Source: Verrucomicrobiales bacterium
Lineage (GTDB): Bacteria; Verrucomicrobiota; Verrucomicrobiia; Verrucomicrobiales; Akkermansiaceae
Length of the DNA stretch: 7,991 nt
Reading direction: 5' to 3'
Assembly: GCA_003527555.1 (NCBI GenBank)
Contig: DPWT01000236.1
Span: 1-7,991, forward strand
The notes below the pieces were generated by a model that ran no database searches, had not been told where the DNA came from, and saw only the letters and a list, made by a program, of their open reading frames with translations. The position numbers were made by a program, and so were the translations under genes. Positions 1 to 6,864 of the stretch are shown piece after piece (the first letter of the stretch is position 1; each line of letters opens with the position of its first letter).

Positions 1-1
1 C

Positions 2-1876
2 GATCCCGAAAAAATGCCCGCTCGTGTCACAGCCATCATGCTTCACCTGACGGTCCCGCAAAACTATATCTTCCTCTTCGACATGGATAACATGTTCTAT
101 GAGGTCAACGTTCATACCCTGAAATTTAAGAAGCTATTCCATGACCCCATCCCCGGGTATCACGGTAAGGGAGGATACACATCTCAGGGAAAGGTGGTTG
201 TCAGCAACAATGGCGAAAGCGTGGAATCAGCAAAGCATTGGAAGGTTTCTTCGAAATTCAAAAACATCGGAAGCGAAGACCGGGGCTGTCTGGCCACCTT
301 TGATGGATCAGCTTGGGAAATTATTGAGCGTCGCCAGTATACAGAAGTAACTGGCCCCGAAGGCGTCTGCCCGACAGCGAACGGCAAAGAAGATCCCGTA
401 TGGGCCATCGGTTGGGATAAACGCTCGCTCCGTTTGCAGGTCATGGAGAACGGAACATTCGAGACCTTCCTGCTCCCCAAAGGCTGCCTCAACAATGACG
501 CCAAACACGGCTGGTTCACCGAGTGGCCACGTATCCGAGACATCGGAGAAAAGAACCTGCTCATGGACATGCACGGCATGTTCTTCAGTTTCCCCAAAAA
601 CTTCACCGCCACGAACACTGCCGGTATTGAACCCATCGCCAGCCACATCCGCTACATCCCTGATTTCTGCCAATGGAACAGCCAGCTCGTGCTCGCTACC
701 GATGAGGCAAGTATTCAGGGCAATCCGTTGACTGGCCAGCCCCAGTCCAATCTGTGGTTTGGCCAAATCGACGACTTGAAAAAGTGGGGTCCGCGCAATG
801 CCGCTGGCTCGATTTATATGGATGACGCAGTTGCGGCAGGCGTCTCCTCCGATCCGTTTTTGATCCATGGTTTTCCACGACGTATCGTGCACCTTGCCTC
901 GGACAAACCCGTTACCTTCACGCTACAAATTGACCGCGAAGGCAAGGGCAAGTTTGAGAACTACCAACGCATCCACGTGAATGGCTACACACACCACATC
1001 TTACCTGAGGATTTAAAAGCCCAGTGGATCCGAGTGCATAGCGATCGGAACTGCAAGGCGACCGTGTCCCTCCACTTCAGTGACGACCAATACCGCGACC
1101 CCAACGAGGGATCTGAGATTTTCCAAGCGATCGCGGGAACAAACGATACCAAGATCAACAGTGCCTTACTCTTCCCCGCGAAGGACAACCGTCACCTAAA
1201 CGTAATCAACGGCAGTCAAAACTATGACTTCACCCAGTTTGGTTTTGAGTTTCAGGTAACGAAACCCAACGTAAAATTGGCTGAAAAACTGACCCCTCAC
1301 GCAGAGTTCTCGGTGGATGATGCTTCGGTCATCTTGGTCAGTAAGGAGAGCCGTGCCATCGTCGGCAAACAAGGCAAGCGCACCGTGCTACGCCTTCCCA
1401 AGGGACCTGCTGCCTACGATCGCCCCTTCAGCTTCGGCCACCCGCGTATGCACCGCGAGGTCGAGTCCGAGCGTTTGATGGCTAACATCCACGGAACTTT
1501 TTACGAGGTCCCCTTCTGGATTGTCGGTGCTCCTGCCCTCTACACTAAGATGCGCCCCGTCTGCACCCACAACCGACAGATCAGTGACTTCACCACCTGG
1601 AATGGCTTACTGGTTCTCGCAGGCCTCAAAGCCGACGCGCAAGAATCCACCCATGTTTACAAGTCAGACGACGGCAAGACTGCACTCTGGTTTGGCGGTA
1701 TTGATGACCTCTGGGCCTTTGGCAAACCCGTCGGTGTAGGGGGCCCTTGGAAAGATACCCAAGTCAACGCCGGTGTGCCATCCGACCCCTACCTGATGAC
1801 CGGCTACGACCAGAAAAGAATCGAGCTCACTGCCGACAAAGACACCAAAGCGACCGCCTGGTTGGTGTATAAATAG
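2..1876 (+). CDS. Large repeat-containing protein, unknown function, 5'-partial
   Basis: The reading frame is open from base 2 to a TAG at 1874-1876. The first ATG at 14 is preceded by in-frame Asp-Pro-Glu-Lys codons and no stop, so the gene probably starts outside the window and any signal peptide cannot be seen. Numbered from that ATG (620 residues), the protein carries a duplication of about 170 residues (139-306 and 446-620). Shared landmarks are LPKG, PR, HGxF, LWFGxIDDL and a GVxSDPxL motif. A shorter module, an aromatic-rich strand pair such as MDNMFYEV followed by a GKVVVSNNG-like strand, occurs three times (near residues 24-68, 186-232 and 492-540). This periodicity of short beta strands suggests a beta-propeller or similar all-beta fold; that is inference. 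I see no catalytic motif and no transmembrane segment. Similar-looking proteins occur, as I recall, in Planctomycetota and Verrucomicrobiota genomes as hypothetical proteins. It converges on the glyoxalase-like gene across a 103-base gap. Coding status is near certain; function is unknown. Confidence 0.9.
   Translation, partial: DPEKMPARVTAIMLHLTVPQNYIFLFDMDNMFYEVNVHTLKFKKLFHDPIPGYHGKGGYTSQGKVVVSNNGESVESAKHWKVSSKFKNIGSEDRGCLATFDGSAWEIIERRQYTEVTGPEGVCPTANGKEDPVWAIGWDKRSLRLQVMENGTFETFLLPKGCLNNDAKHGWFTEWPRIRDIGEKNLLMDMHGMFFSFPKNFTATNTAGIEPIASHIRYIPDFCQWNSQLVLATDEASIQGNPLTGQPQSNLWFGQIDDLKKWGPRNAAGSIYMDDAVAAGVSSDPFLIHGFPRRIVHLASDKPVTFTLQIDREGKGKFENYQRIHVNGYTHHILPEDLKAQWIRVHSDRNCKATVSLHFSDDQYRDPNEGSEIFQAIAGTNDTKINSALLFPAKDNRHLNVINGSQNYDFTQFGFEFQVTKPNVKLAEKLTPHAEFSVDDASVILVSKESRAIVGKQGKRTVLRLPKGPAAYDRPFSFGHPRMHREVESERLMANIHGTFYEVPFWIVGAPALYTKMRPVCTHNRQISDFTTWNGLLVLAGLKADAQESTHVYKSDDGKTALWFGGIDDLWAFGKPVGVGGPWKDTQVNAGVPSDPYLMTGYDQKRIELTADKDTKATAWLVYK
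428..931 (+). repeat. Internal protein repeat, copy 1
   Basis: This encodes residues 139-306 (from the ATG at 14) of the large protein. It aligns with copy 2 at an offset of 305-311 residues: LPKG at 154/461, PR at 172/477, HG at 187/493, LWFG at 247/558 and SDP at 279/590. The similarity is at protein level; the DNA has diverged, so the duplication is old. Copy 1 continues for about 50 further residues (to about 355) that have no counterpart in copy 2. Confidence 0.8.
1349..1873 (+). repeat. Internal protein repeat, copy 2 (shortened at its end)
   Basis: This encodes residues 446-620 and ends at the stop codon. It follows copy 1 closely up to the Asp-Lys pair at 608-609, then goes straight into DTKATAWLVYK. 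In copy 1 the matching Asp-Lys (297-298) is followed by about 46 residues before a similar DRNCKATVSLHF. Copy 2 therefore looks like copy 1 without that segment. Confidence 0.75.
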
Positions 1877-1979
1877 TCAGCTGCACTGACACCCCCTTTT
1901 CACCCCATGAAATCCCCCTCGATCATCTAACCAAAAAATCAAATTCCTAGCAGTCAGTCAGTAGAAAGCTGTAAGTGGT

Positions 1980-2360
1980 TTACTGCTCGAGAATTTCCAC
2001 TTCGTAGCCATCGGGGTCGGTGACAAATGCCATCTTGCGTTCGCCTGAGGTGAATTTTTCCCGCCATTGGCCCGGCCAGATTTCAATGCCGTCGTTTTCC
2101 AGTTTGTCACAGTATTCCACGATATCAGTCACCCCCACGCAGGTGTGCATCAGGTCCTCGGGGAAATCGACTTTGTAGTCCGGCGAGTGGGTCAGCTCTA
2201 GGAAGTGCTCGTTACCCGGAAGATGAAGAAATACGAGTTGGTTGCCCTGCGGCGAGGTTTTTTGTTCACCCAGCTCAAAACCTATTTTCTGATAGAATGC
2301 AATGCTTGCCTCGGGATTAGAAACACGGATACGGGTGTGTAAAAATTTGATCATCCACAT
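1980..2360 (-). CDS. gloA: Glyoxalase I-like VOC family metalloprotein
   Basis: This 126-residue protein is the usual length for a single-domain-pair glyoxalase I (lactoylglutathione lyase), which isomerises the methylglyoxal-glutathione hemithioacetal in the cytoplasm. It looks like E. coli GloA from end to end: FLHTRIRV at the N-terminus, FLELTH in the middle and FVTDPDGYEVEILE at the C-terminus. The four expected metal ligands of the family are all present: His8, Glu55, His72 and Glu122. The absence of an extra loop fits the short, non-zinc (nickel/cobalt) bacterial class, but that is inference. Two ATG starts are possible, at 2360 and 2354. An AAGGG lies about 5-6 bases before the first and suits it better by spacing, whereas family alignments favour the second. 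The gene lies downstream of the clpC terminator in the same direction and so probably has its own promoter, which I could not identify. Other VOC enzymes with the same ligands remain possible, so the exact substrate is less certain than the fold. Confidence 0.8.
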   Translation of the reverse strand: MWMIKFLHTRIRVSNPEASIAFYQKIGFELGEQKTSPQGNQLVFLHLPGNEHFLELTHSPDYKVDFPEDLMHTCVGVTDIVEYCDKLENDGIEIWPGQWREKFTSGERKMAFVTDPDGYEVEILEQ

Positions 2361-2406
2361 GTGTGCCCTTGTAAAGCAGAGTCGTCAAGTAAAGCTTCAT
2401 GATGAC

Positions 2407-2439
2407 AAAAAAAGCTTATCTCACAGCAGTGAGATAAGC
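2407..2439 (-). terminator. Intrinsic terminator of the mcsA-mcsB-clpC operon
   Basis: A perfect 11-bp inverted repeat (2414-2424 with 2429-2439, arm GCTTATCTCAC) encloses a 4-base loop. Read on the minus strand the hairpin is followed at once by seven T (2413-2407). It lies 25 bases past the clpC stop codon. The shape is that of a classic Rho-independent terminator and its direction matches clpC. On the plus strand there is an A tract before the stem but no T tract after it, so it should work in one direction only. Confidence 0.9.
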
Positions 2440-2463
2440 GGTAGTTGGTTAGCATAAAACAAG

Positions 2464-4962
2464 TTAGGCTTTCGCTTTCCCTTTCGGTCGCGCCGGTTTA
2501 AATGTTAGCTCTTTAGCATCTTTTCTACGGGTGACTTTGACGGTGTCACCCTCCTTGATGTCTGCCCGCAACAGTGCCTCAGCAAGGGGGTCCTCAATGT
2601 AGCGCTCCACAGCACGACGCATCGGACGCGCCCCGTAGTTAGGATCATATCCCTTCTCCATAAGAAACTCGCGGGCATTCTTGTCCATTTTCAGAGTGAT
2701 ACTTTTGTCTTCAAGGCGGGCGAAGAGCTTGCTACACTCGAGATCGACAATGACGTTGAGTGCCTTTTTCTCAAGCATATGGAATACCACGGTGTCGTCG
2801 AGACGATTGAGAAACTCAGGCTTAAACTGCTTCTTCGCCTCATCGAGAATTTTTTCCTTCATCCCATCGAAATCAGCCTCGTCCTCTTGCATAGCACCGA
2901 AGCCGAGCGAGGTTTGGCGTTTGATGCTAGAGGCACCAACATTCGAGGTGAGAATGATGATGGTGTTACGGAAGTCAATTTTTCGACCAAACGAATCAGT
3001 GACCATGCCCTCTTCAAGAATTTGCAGGAGCAAATTCATCACATCTGGGTGGGCTTTCTCAATTTCGTCAAACAGAACGACTGAATAAGGACGGCGTCTA
3101 ACAGCCTCAGAAAGCTGTCCGCCCTCCTCGTAGCCGACATATCCTGGAGGAGATCCAATCAGGCGAGAAGTGGAGAATTTCTCCATGTACTCGGACATGT
3201 CAATCTGGATCAGGGAGTCGGCATCACCGAACATGAACTCAGCAAGGTTGCGTGCCAGATAAGTTTTACCCACACCAGTAGGTCCGAGGAATAGGAATGA
3301 CCCGATCGGACGGCGCGGGTCTTTGAGGTCGGCTCGCGAACGACGTAGAGCTTTCGAGATAGTCACGACAGCCGTATCTTGGCCGATGACCTGGCTCTTG
3401 AGTTGCTCCTCCATTTTGAGTAGCTTCTGAGCTTCTTTCTCTTCCATGCGCTGAAGTGGTACGCCCGTCCATTTGGAAATGACCGCCATGATTTCATCTT
3501 CGCCAACCTCAACGATGGTTTCTTCGCTCTCGGCGCGCCAGGTGGCGACGATTTCCTCGAGCTCTTTTTTTGCCTGCTTCTCAGCATCACGCATCGATGC
3601 GGCTTTTTCAAAATTCTGCTCATTGATAGCAGCCACCTTGTCTTCTTGAATATCACCTATTTTTGCCTCTAGATTCTTTAGTTTAGGGGGGCGAGTCATC
3701 TGACCAATACGAGCACGAGAACCAGCCTCGTCTAACACATCAATCGCCTTATCGGGAAGGAATCGATCTGAAAGGTAGCGTGATGACAATTTCACCGCAG
3801 CCTCGATGGCATCTGGTGTGTAACTCGACTTGTGGTGCTCCTCATACTTAAACTGGAGACCCTTCAGAATAGCGATGGCATCTTCTTGGGACGGTTCCTC
3901 TACCTTAACCTTCTGGAATCGGCGCTCGAGAGCTGAGTCTTTCTCGATGAACTTGCGGTATTCGTTCATCGTGGTGGCACCCACGCATTGAAGTTCTGAT
4001 CTCGAAAGTGCGGGTTTGATAATATTCGAGGCGTCCATGGCACCCTCGGCGGATCCGGCACCCACGATGGTGTGAAGTTCGTCGATAAAGAGAATGATAT
4101 TTCCCGCCTTACGAATTTCATCCATCACCGCCTTGATACGCTCTTCAAACTGGCCACGGTATTTGGTGCCAGCAACCATGAGAGCAAGGTCAAGAGTCAC
4201 AACACGCTGATCACGCAGGAGCTCAGGAACATTGCCGCTGGCAATCTCCTGTGCTAATCCCTCGACAATCGCCGTTTTTCCAACACCGGCTTCACCAATG
4301 AGTACGGGGTTGTTTTTAGTGCGGCGACAGAGGATTTGAATGACACGCTCAATCTCGGATTCGCGTCCGATAACTGGGTCGAGTTTATCTTTATCCGCCA
4401 ACTTCGTTAGATCACGTCCAAATGCTTTGAGCGCAGGCGTCTTTCCTTTACCATCTTCCTCGGCAACCATCTCATCGGCATCATCATCAAACTCATCAAA
4501 CTCTGTGCCAAGCTCTTCAGGGCTGAAATTCGGATCGATTTCCGCAAGGATTTCTTGGCGTGTCTGGTTGATGTCCACCTCTAGGCTGGTCAACACGCGG
4601 GCAGCAACACCCTCACCTTCTCGAAGCAGGCCTAACAATAAGTGCTCAGTTCCTACATAAGAATGATCAAGTTGCTGAGCCTCTTTGTTCGAAAGCGACA
4701 AAACCTTCTTGACCCGCGGAGTGTAGGGGATGTTTCCCGCAATTTTATTCTCGGGGCCTGAGCCAACTTGTTTTTCCACTTCGATACGCACGGTATCAAG
4801 ATCGAGTCCCATGTTCTGTAACACACTCACAGCGACTCCTTGGCCAAGTTTGATTAAGCCTAATAGAATGTGTTCGGTGCCGACGTAATTGTGGTTGAAG
4901 CGATCAGCTTCTTTTCGGGCGAGTGCTAGGACTTGCTGGGCTCTTGGAGTAAAGTTATTCAT
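2464..4962 (-). CDS. clpC: ATP-dependent Clp protease unfoldase subunit ClpC
   Basis: ClpC is the AAA+ hexameric unfoldase that selects substrates, including arginine-phosphorylated proteins, and threads them into ClpP in the cytoplasm. The 832 residues match the usual ~810-850. In order: two Clp_N repeats (about 3-67 and 80-143, with GTEHILLG and GTEHLLLG); an acidic linker (149-170); D1 with Walker A GEAGVGKT (223-230), pore Tyr268, Walker B LFIDEL (291-296) and arginine finger region RR (347-348); a middle domain with a UVR-type motif (about 435-470), which marks ClpC rather than ClpA; D2 with Walker A GPTGVGKT (560-567), pore GYVG (607-610) and Walker B VVLFDE (628-633); the ClpP-docking LGF loop (686-688); and the C-terminal small domain with [11 protein letters not shown]. 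Glu30 and Glu106 match the phosphoarginine-binding Glu32 and Glu106 of B. subtilis ClpC. The ATG at 4962 gives the normal N-terminus, though no clear Shine-Dalgarno precedes it. It is the last gene of the operon, 31 bases after mcsB. A Lys/Arg/Pro-rich tail ends the protein. Confidence 0.98.
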   Translation of the reverse strand: MNNFTPRAQQVLALARKEADRFNHNYVGTEHILLGLIKLGQGVAVSVLQNMGLDLDTVRIEVEKQVGSGPENKIAGNIPYTPRVKKVLSLSNKEAQQLDHSYVGTEHLLLGLLREGEGVAARVLTSLEVDINQTRQEILAEIDPNFSPEELGTEFDEFDDDADEMVAEEDGKGKTPALKAFGRDLTKLADKDKLDPVIGRESEIERVIQILCRRTKNNPVLIGEAGVGKTAIVEGLAQEIASGNVPELLRDQRVVTLDLALMVAGTKYRGQFEERIKAVMDEIRKAGNIILFIDELHTIVGAGSAEGAMDASNIIKPALSRSELQCVGATTMNEYRKFIEKDSALERRFQKVKVEEPSQEDAIAILKGLQFKYEEHHKSSYTPDAIEAAVKLSSRYLSDRFLPDKAIDVLDEAGSRARIGQMTRPPKLKNLEAKIGDIQEDKVAAINEQNFEKAASMRDAEKQAKKELEEIVATWRAESEETIVEVGEDEIMAVISKWTGVPLQRMEEKEAQKLLKMEEQLKSQVIGQDTAVVTISKALRRSRADLKDPRRPIGSFLFLGPTGVGKTYLARNLAEFMFGDADSLIQIDMSEYMEKFSTSRLIGSPPGYVGYEEGGQLSEAVRRRPYSVVLFDEIEKAHPDVMNLLLQILEEGMVTDSFGRKIDFRNTIIILTSNVGASSIKRQTSLGFGAMQEDEADFDGMKEKILDEAKKQFKPEFLNRLDDTVVFHMLEKKALNVIVDLECSKLFARLEDKSITLKMDKNAREFLMEKGYDPNYGARPMRRAVERYIEDPLAEALLRADIKEGDTVKVTRRKDAKELTFKPARPKGKAKA

Positions 4963-4993
4963 AGTTGGTGAGATGCCTTATAGGCAAATTAAA

Positions 4994-6076
4994 TTAGTTA
5001 ATAAAACATATATCAGGGTTTGGCAAAGAATGCAAACAGTCACGGATGATTTTAGCACGATTTGTATCACGCTCCTCTGGTGTTAGGCTGCGTCCTGCTT
5101 GATGCTGCAGATGGGCCGGCTCAATATCCATTAGCAGGGTATCACAAAGTTGAATGGTTTCGTATGGAAAACATTTCAAGTCTGTTCCCAGCCGGATAAG
5201 TGAGAGGTGTGTGAGTGCTTCCTTAGAATCTATGACATAGGCATGTTTGAGTAGCCCGTATGCGCGGGCAATCTTATCAGCCACCATTTGAGGATCGTCT
5301 TCGATAAGCTTCAGCCGTGCGTTACGCTCATGATCACGAACTTTTTTAATCACTCGCTCGAGACGATTAATAATACTATCCTCAGATTCCCCTAAAGTCG
5401 ATTGGTTGGAAATCTGGAATAGGTGGCCTAGGGACTCGGTTCCCTCGCCAAAAATACCACGCACGGCAAGTCCCAGCTTCCCGACTGCTTGAATCACTTG
5501 CCCGATGTGATCGCTAATAACCAGGCCGGGGAGATGCAACATAGCAGATGCCCGCAATCCAGTGCCGAGATTCGTCGGGCAAGCAGTGAGATACCCCAAT
5601 TCGTGATCGAAAGCATATGGAAGCTTTTGTTCTAACTCCATGTCGACACTTGCAATTAGGTCATATGCCTCACGCAGGTGTAAGCCCGAACGGATCGATT
5701 GCAACCGCAGGTGATCTTCCTCATTGATCATCACACTGAGTGTCTGGCTACGGTTAACGACTGTGGCACTCCCTTCTCCCCTTGCTGCCTGCTCTCGGCT
5801 AATCAGATGACGCTCCACAAGAACTTGTTTTTGGACTGATGACAGCGCGCTGAGCTCCTGTGAGAATGCTTCTTTCATATTTGGTAGCGACTCAATTTTT
5901 TCTCGAAGTGAACTCAATAAATCAATTCGCTCCTGTTTTCGTGCCCATCCAGGAAATGGTGCACCAACAATATTACGCGCCAGTCGAATACGACTCGTGA
6001 GAACGATGGCGCTATCAGCATCAGCACCGGTCATCCAGTCTGCAGGGTGCTTGAGTAATGTAGAAAATCGCATCAT
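4994..6076 (-). CDS. mcsB: Protein arginine kinase McsB
   Basis: McsB transfers phosphate from ATP to arginine side chains, marking proteins for ClpC-ClpP degradation. The 360 residues equal the usual family length (about 350-365) and similarity to B. subtilis McsB runs end to end. Visible hallmarks of the phosphagen-kinase fold are the nucleotide-binding arginine segment TSRIRLARN (27-35), NEEDH with its catalytic glutamate (118-122), CPTNLGTG with the reactive cysteine Cys166, RGIFGEG (206-212) and QISNQSTLG (221-229). The C-terminal RDxxRA motif, which senses phosphoarginine allosterically in Bacillus, is intact (336-341). Creatine/arginine kinases of animals lack that motif and the McsB length, so the assignment is firm. 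Two consecutive ATG codons (6076 and 6073) open the gene, 13 bases after the mcsA stop, with no recognisable Shine-Dalgarno, so it may be translated by coupling to mcsA. Confidence 0.97.
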   Translation of the reverse strand: MMRFSTLLKHPADWMTGADADSAIVLTSRIRLARNIVGAPFPGWARKQERIDLLSSLREKIESLPNMKEAFSQELSALSSVQKQVLVERHLISREQAARGEGSATVVNRSQTLSVMINEEDHLRLQSIRSGLHLREAYDLIASVDMELEQKLPYAFDHELGYLTACPTNLGTGLRASAMLHLPGLVISDHIGQVIQAVGKLGLAVRGIFGEGTESLGHLFQISNQSTLGESEDSIINRLERVIKKVRDHERNARLKLIEDDPQMVADKIARAYGLLKHAYVIDSKEALTHLSLIRLGTDLKCFPYETIQLCDTLLMDIEPAHLQHQAGRSLTPEERDTNRAKIIRDCLHSLPNPDICFIN

Positions 6077-6089
6077 GGTGGCAGAAAAT

Positions 6090-6620
6090 TTAAGTATCCA
6101 GTATCAAGGTTTTTTCTTCAATCTGGCTAATCTGGTCGCGGAGCTTAGCAGCTTTTTCATAGTCCTCACCGCTGATTGCCTCTTCCATTTCTTTTCTCAG
6201 GGTATCAAGCTGTCGGCGCTGTTGAAATGCCTCGACCATTCCCATGGGCACGCGCCCAGTATGGCTGGTGCCTTTATGCATTCCTGCGAGGTTATGTTTG
6301 ATCTCTGCCAAGAAAAACTGATAACAGCCACTGCAACCGAGACGACCGGTCTTCTTTAGATCGTCAAACGCAAATCCACAGTCCGGACAACAGGTTTTGT
6401 CGTCCATCACAAGACTAGTATGCGTATCGGGTAAATCATTCTGAGTATCATCATCCGGTTCGTTCTCAGGAAAATCTATGTGGGGCAATAGGAAGCCATC
6501 TAGGTCTGTTACTCCCTGCTCGTTGGCACAGGAATCACAGAGATTGGTCTTCTTCGATACCCCATCAATAATTTGAGTGAAGAATACCGTCGCCTTACTA
6601 TCACAAAAGTCGCATTGCAT
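6090..6620 (-). CDS. mcsA: McsA: zinc-finger/UVR-motif activator of McsB
   Basis: McsA binds and activates the arginine kinase McsB and links it to ClpC. The 176-residue product matches B. subtilis McsA (about 185). It has four CxxC pairs, at Cys3/6, 28/31, 78/81 and 96/99, expected to hold two zinc ions, and a C-terminal UVR motif (138-171) with the core GEDYEKAAKLRDQI. The segment between the cysteine pairs is short and acidic (about 52-66). I chose the ATG at 6620 because McsA proteins begin at the first CxxC (here MQCDFC). A longer reading from an ATG at 6683 or a TTG at 6722 would add an unrelated hydrophobic stretch. No clear ribosome-binding site precedes 6620. It is the first gene of the operon here, in the place that ctsR occupies ahead of mcsA in Firmicutes. 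UVR motifs also occur in UvrB/UvrC, but the zinc pairs and the neighbours exclude those. Confidence 0.94.
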   Translation of the reverse strand: MQCDFCDSKATVFFTQIIDGVSKKTNLCDSCANEQGVTDLDGFLLPHIDFPENEPDDDTQNDLPDTHTSLVMDDKTCCPDCGFAFDDLKKTGRLGCSGCYQFFLAEIKHNLAGMHKGTSHTGRVPMGMVEAFQQRRQLDTLRKEMEEAISGEDYEKAAKLRDQISQIEEKTLILDT

Positions 6621-6711
6621 CGCTGAGACAAACTTAGCCACGACAACAGGATTTGCGAAAGGAAAAGTCACGTGATGCCACATTTTTTTGAATGTCTCTC
6701 TCACAGAGCCA

Positions 6712-6739
6712 ATTAGCAGCAAAAACCACGTCTTGCCAA
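6712..6739 (-). promoter_or_regulatory. Candidate sigma-70 promoter for mcsA-mcsB-clpC
   Basis: On the minus strand TTGGCA (6739-6734, five of six to the -35 consensus) is followed after 16 bases by GCTAAT (6717-6712, four of six to the -10). Transcription would begin near 6705, leaving a leader of about 85 bases before the mcsA ATG at 6620. The match is moderate and untested. Confidence 0.33.
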
Positions 6740-6853
6740 ATTCCTCTGTTCAAGCCAACCTAGGGAAAGGATAATTCCTCGCATATTTAATGAATTTTTT
6801 ACGTAAAATAGCGTCCAACGGGGTAAAGACACCTGTACCACCAGATTCCGCAC

Positions 6854-6863
6854 AAGGAGGAGG
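6854..6863 (+). promoter_or_regulatory. Strong Shine-Dalgarno deciding the sigma factor start
   Basis: AAGGAGGAGG ends one base before the ATG at 6865; the nearest full AAGGAGG core leaves a 4-base spacer, slightly short but workable. It is the only strong ribosome-binding site in the window and supports 6865 over the upstream in-frame ATG at 6790, which has none. Confidence 0.65.
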
Positions 6864-6864
6864 C

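Larger units (their letters stand above)
6621..6864. promoter_or_regulatory. Divergent control region between mcsA and the ECF sigma gene
   Basis: These 244 bases separate two head-to-head start codons, so promoters for both transcripts should lie here. Toward mcsA there is one candidate promoter (listed separately). Toward the sigma gene, GATAAT (6770-6775) is a fair -10 but has only a weak -35 (TGTTCA, 6747-6752). I see no CIRCE element, no tandem CtsR-type heptad (GGTCAAA) and no ECF-type GGAAC -35 consensus. A perfect 8-bp palindrome TCACGTGA sits at 6668-6675. Confidence 0.6.

Noticed and set aside
1876..1890. Small inverted repeat GTCAG-CTGCA-CTGAC just after the large protein's stop codon, a possible terminator.
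   Set aside because: The stem is only 5 bp and no T tract follows at once; too weak to call.
2361..2406. TTGACG on the minus strand upstream of the glyoxalase gene as a promoter -35.
   Set aside because: No acceptable -10 hexamer lies 16-18 bases downstream.
2681..3088. Plus-strand open frames opposite clpC (and similar ones opposite mcsB and the large protein).
   Set aside because: They are antisense shadows of clearly conserved genes, with no family features or ribosome-binding sites.
4921..4929. GAGTGCTAG, resembling half of a CIRCE (HrcA) heat-shock operator.
   Set aside because: The partner half TTAGCACTC nine bases away is absent and the site lies inside the clpC coding region (Leu-Ala-Leu-Ala codons).
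6621..6722. Longer mcsA reading frame starting at the TTG at 6722 (or the ATG at 6683).
   Set aside because: The extra residues are hydrophobic and unlike any McsA; the family begins at the first CxxC, which matches the ATG at 6620.
6745..6760. GGCTTGAA on the minus strand, similar to a sigma-32 heat-shock -35 element upstream of mcsA.
   Set aside because: No CCCCAT-like -10 follows at 13-17 bases.
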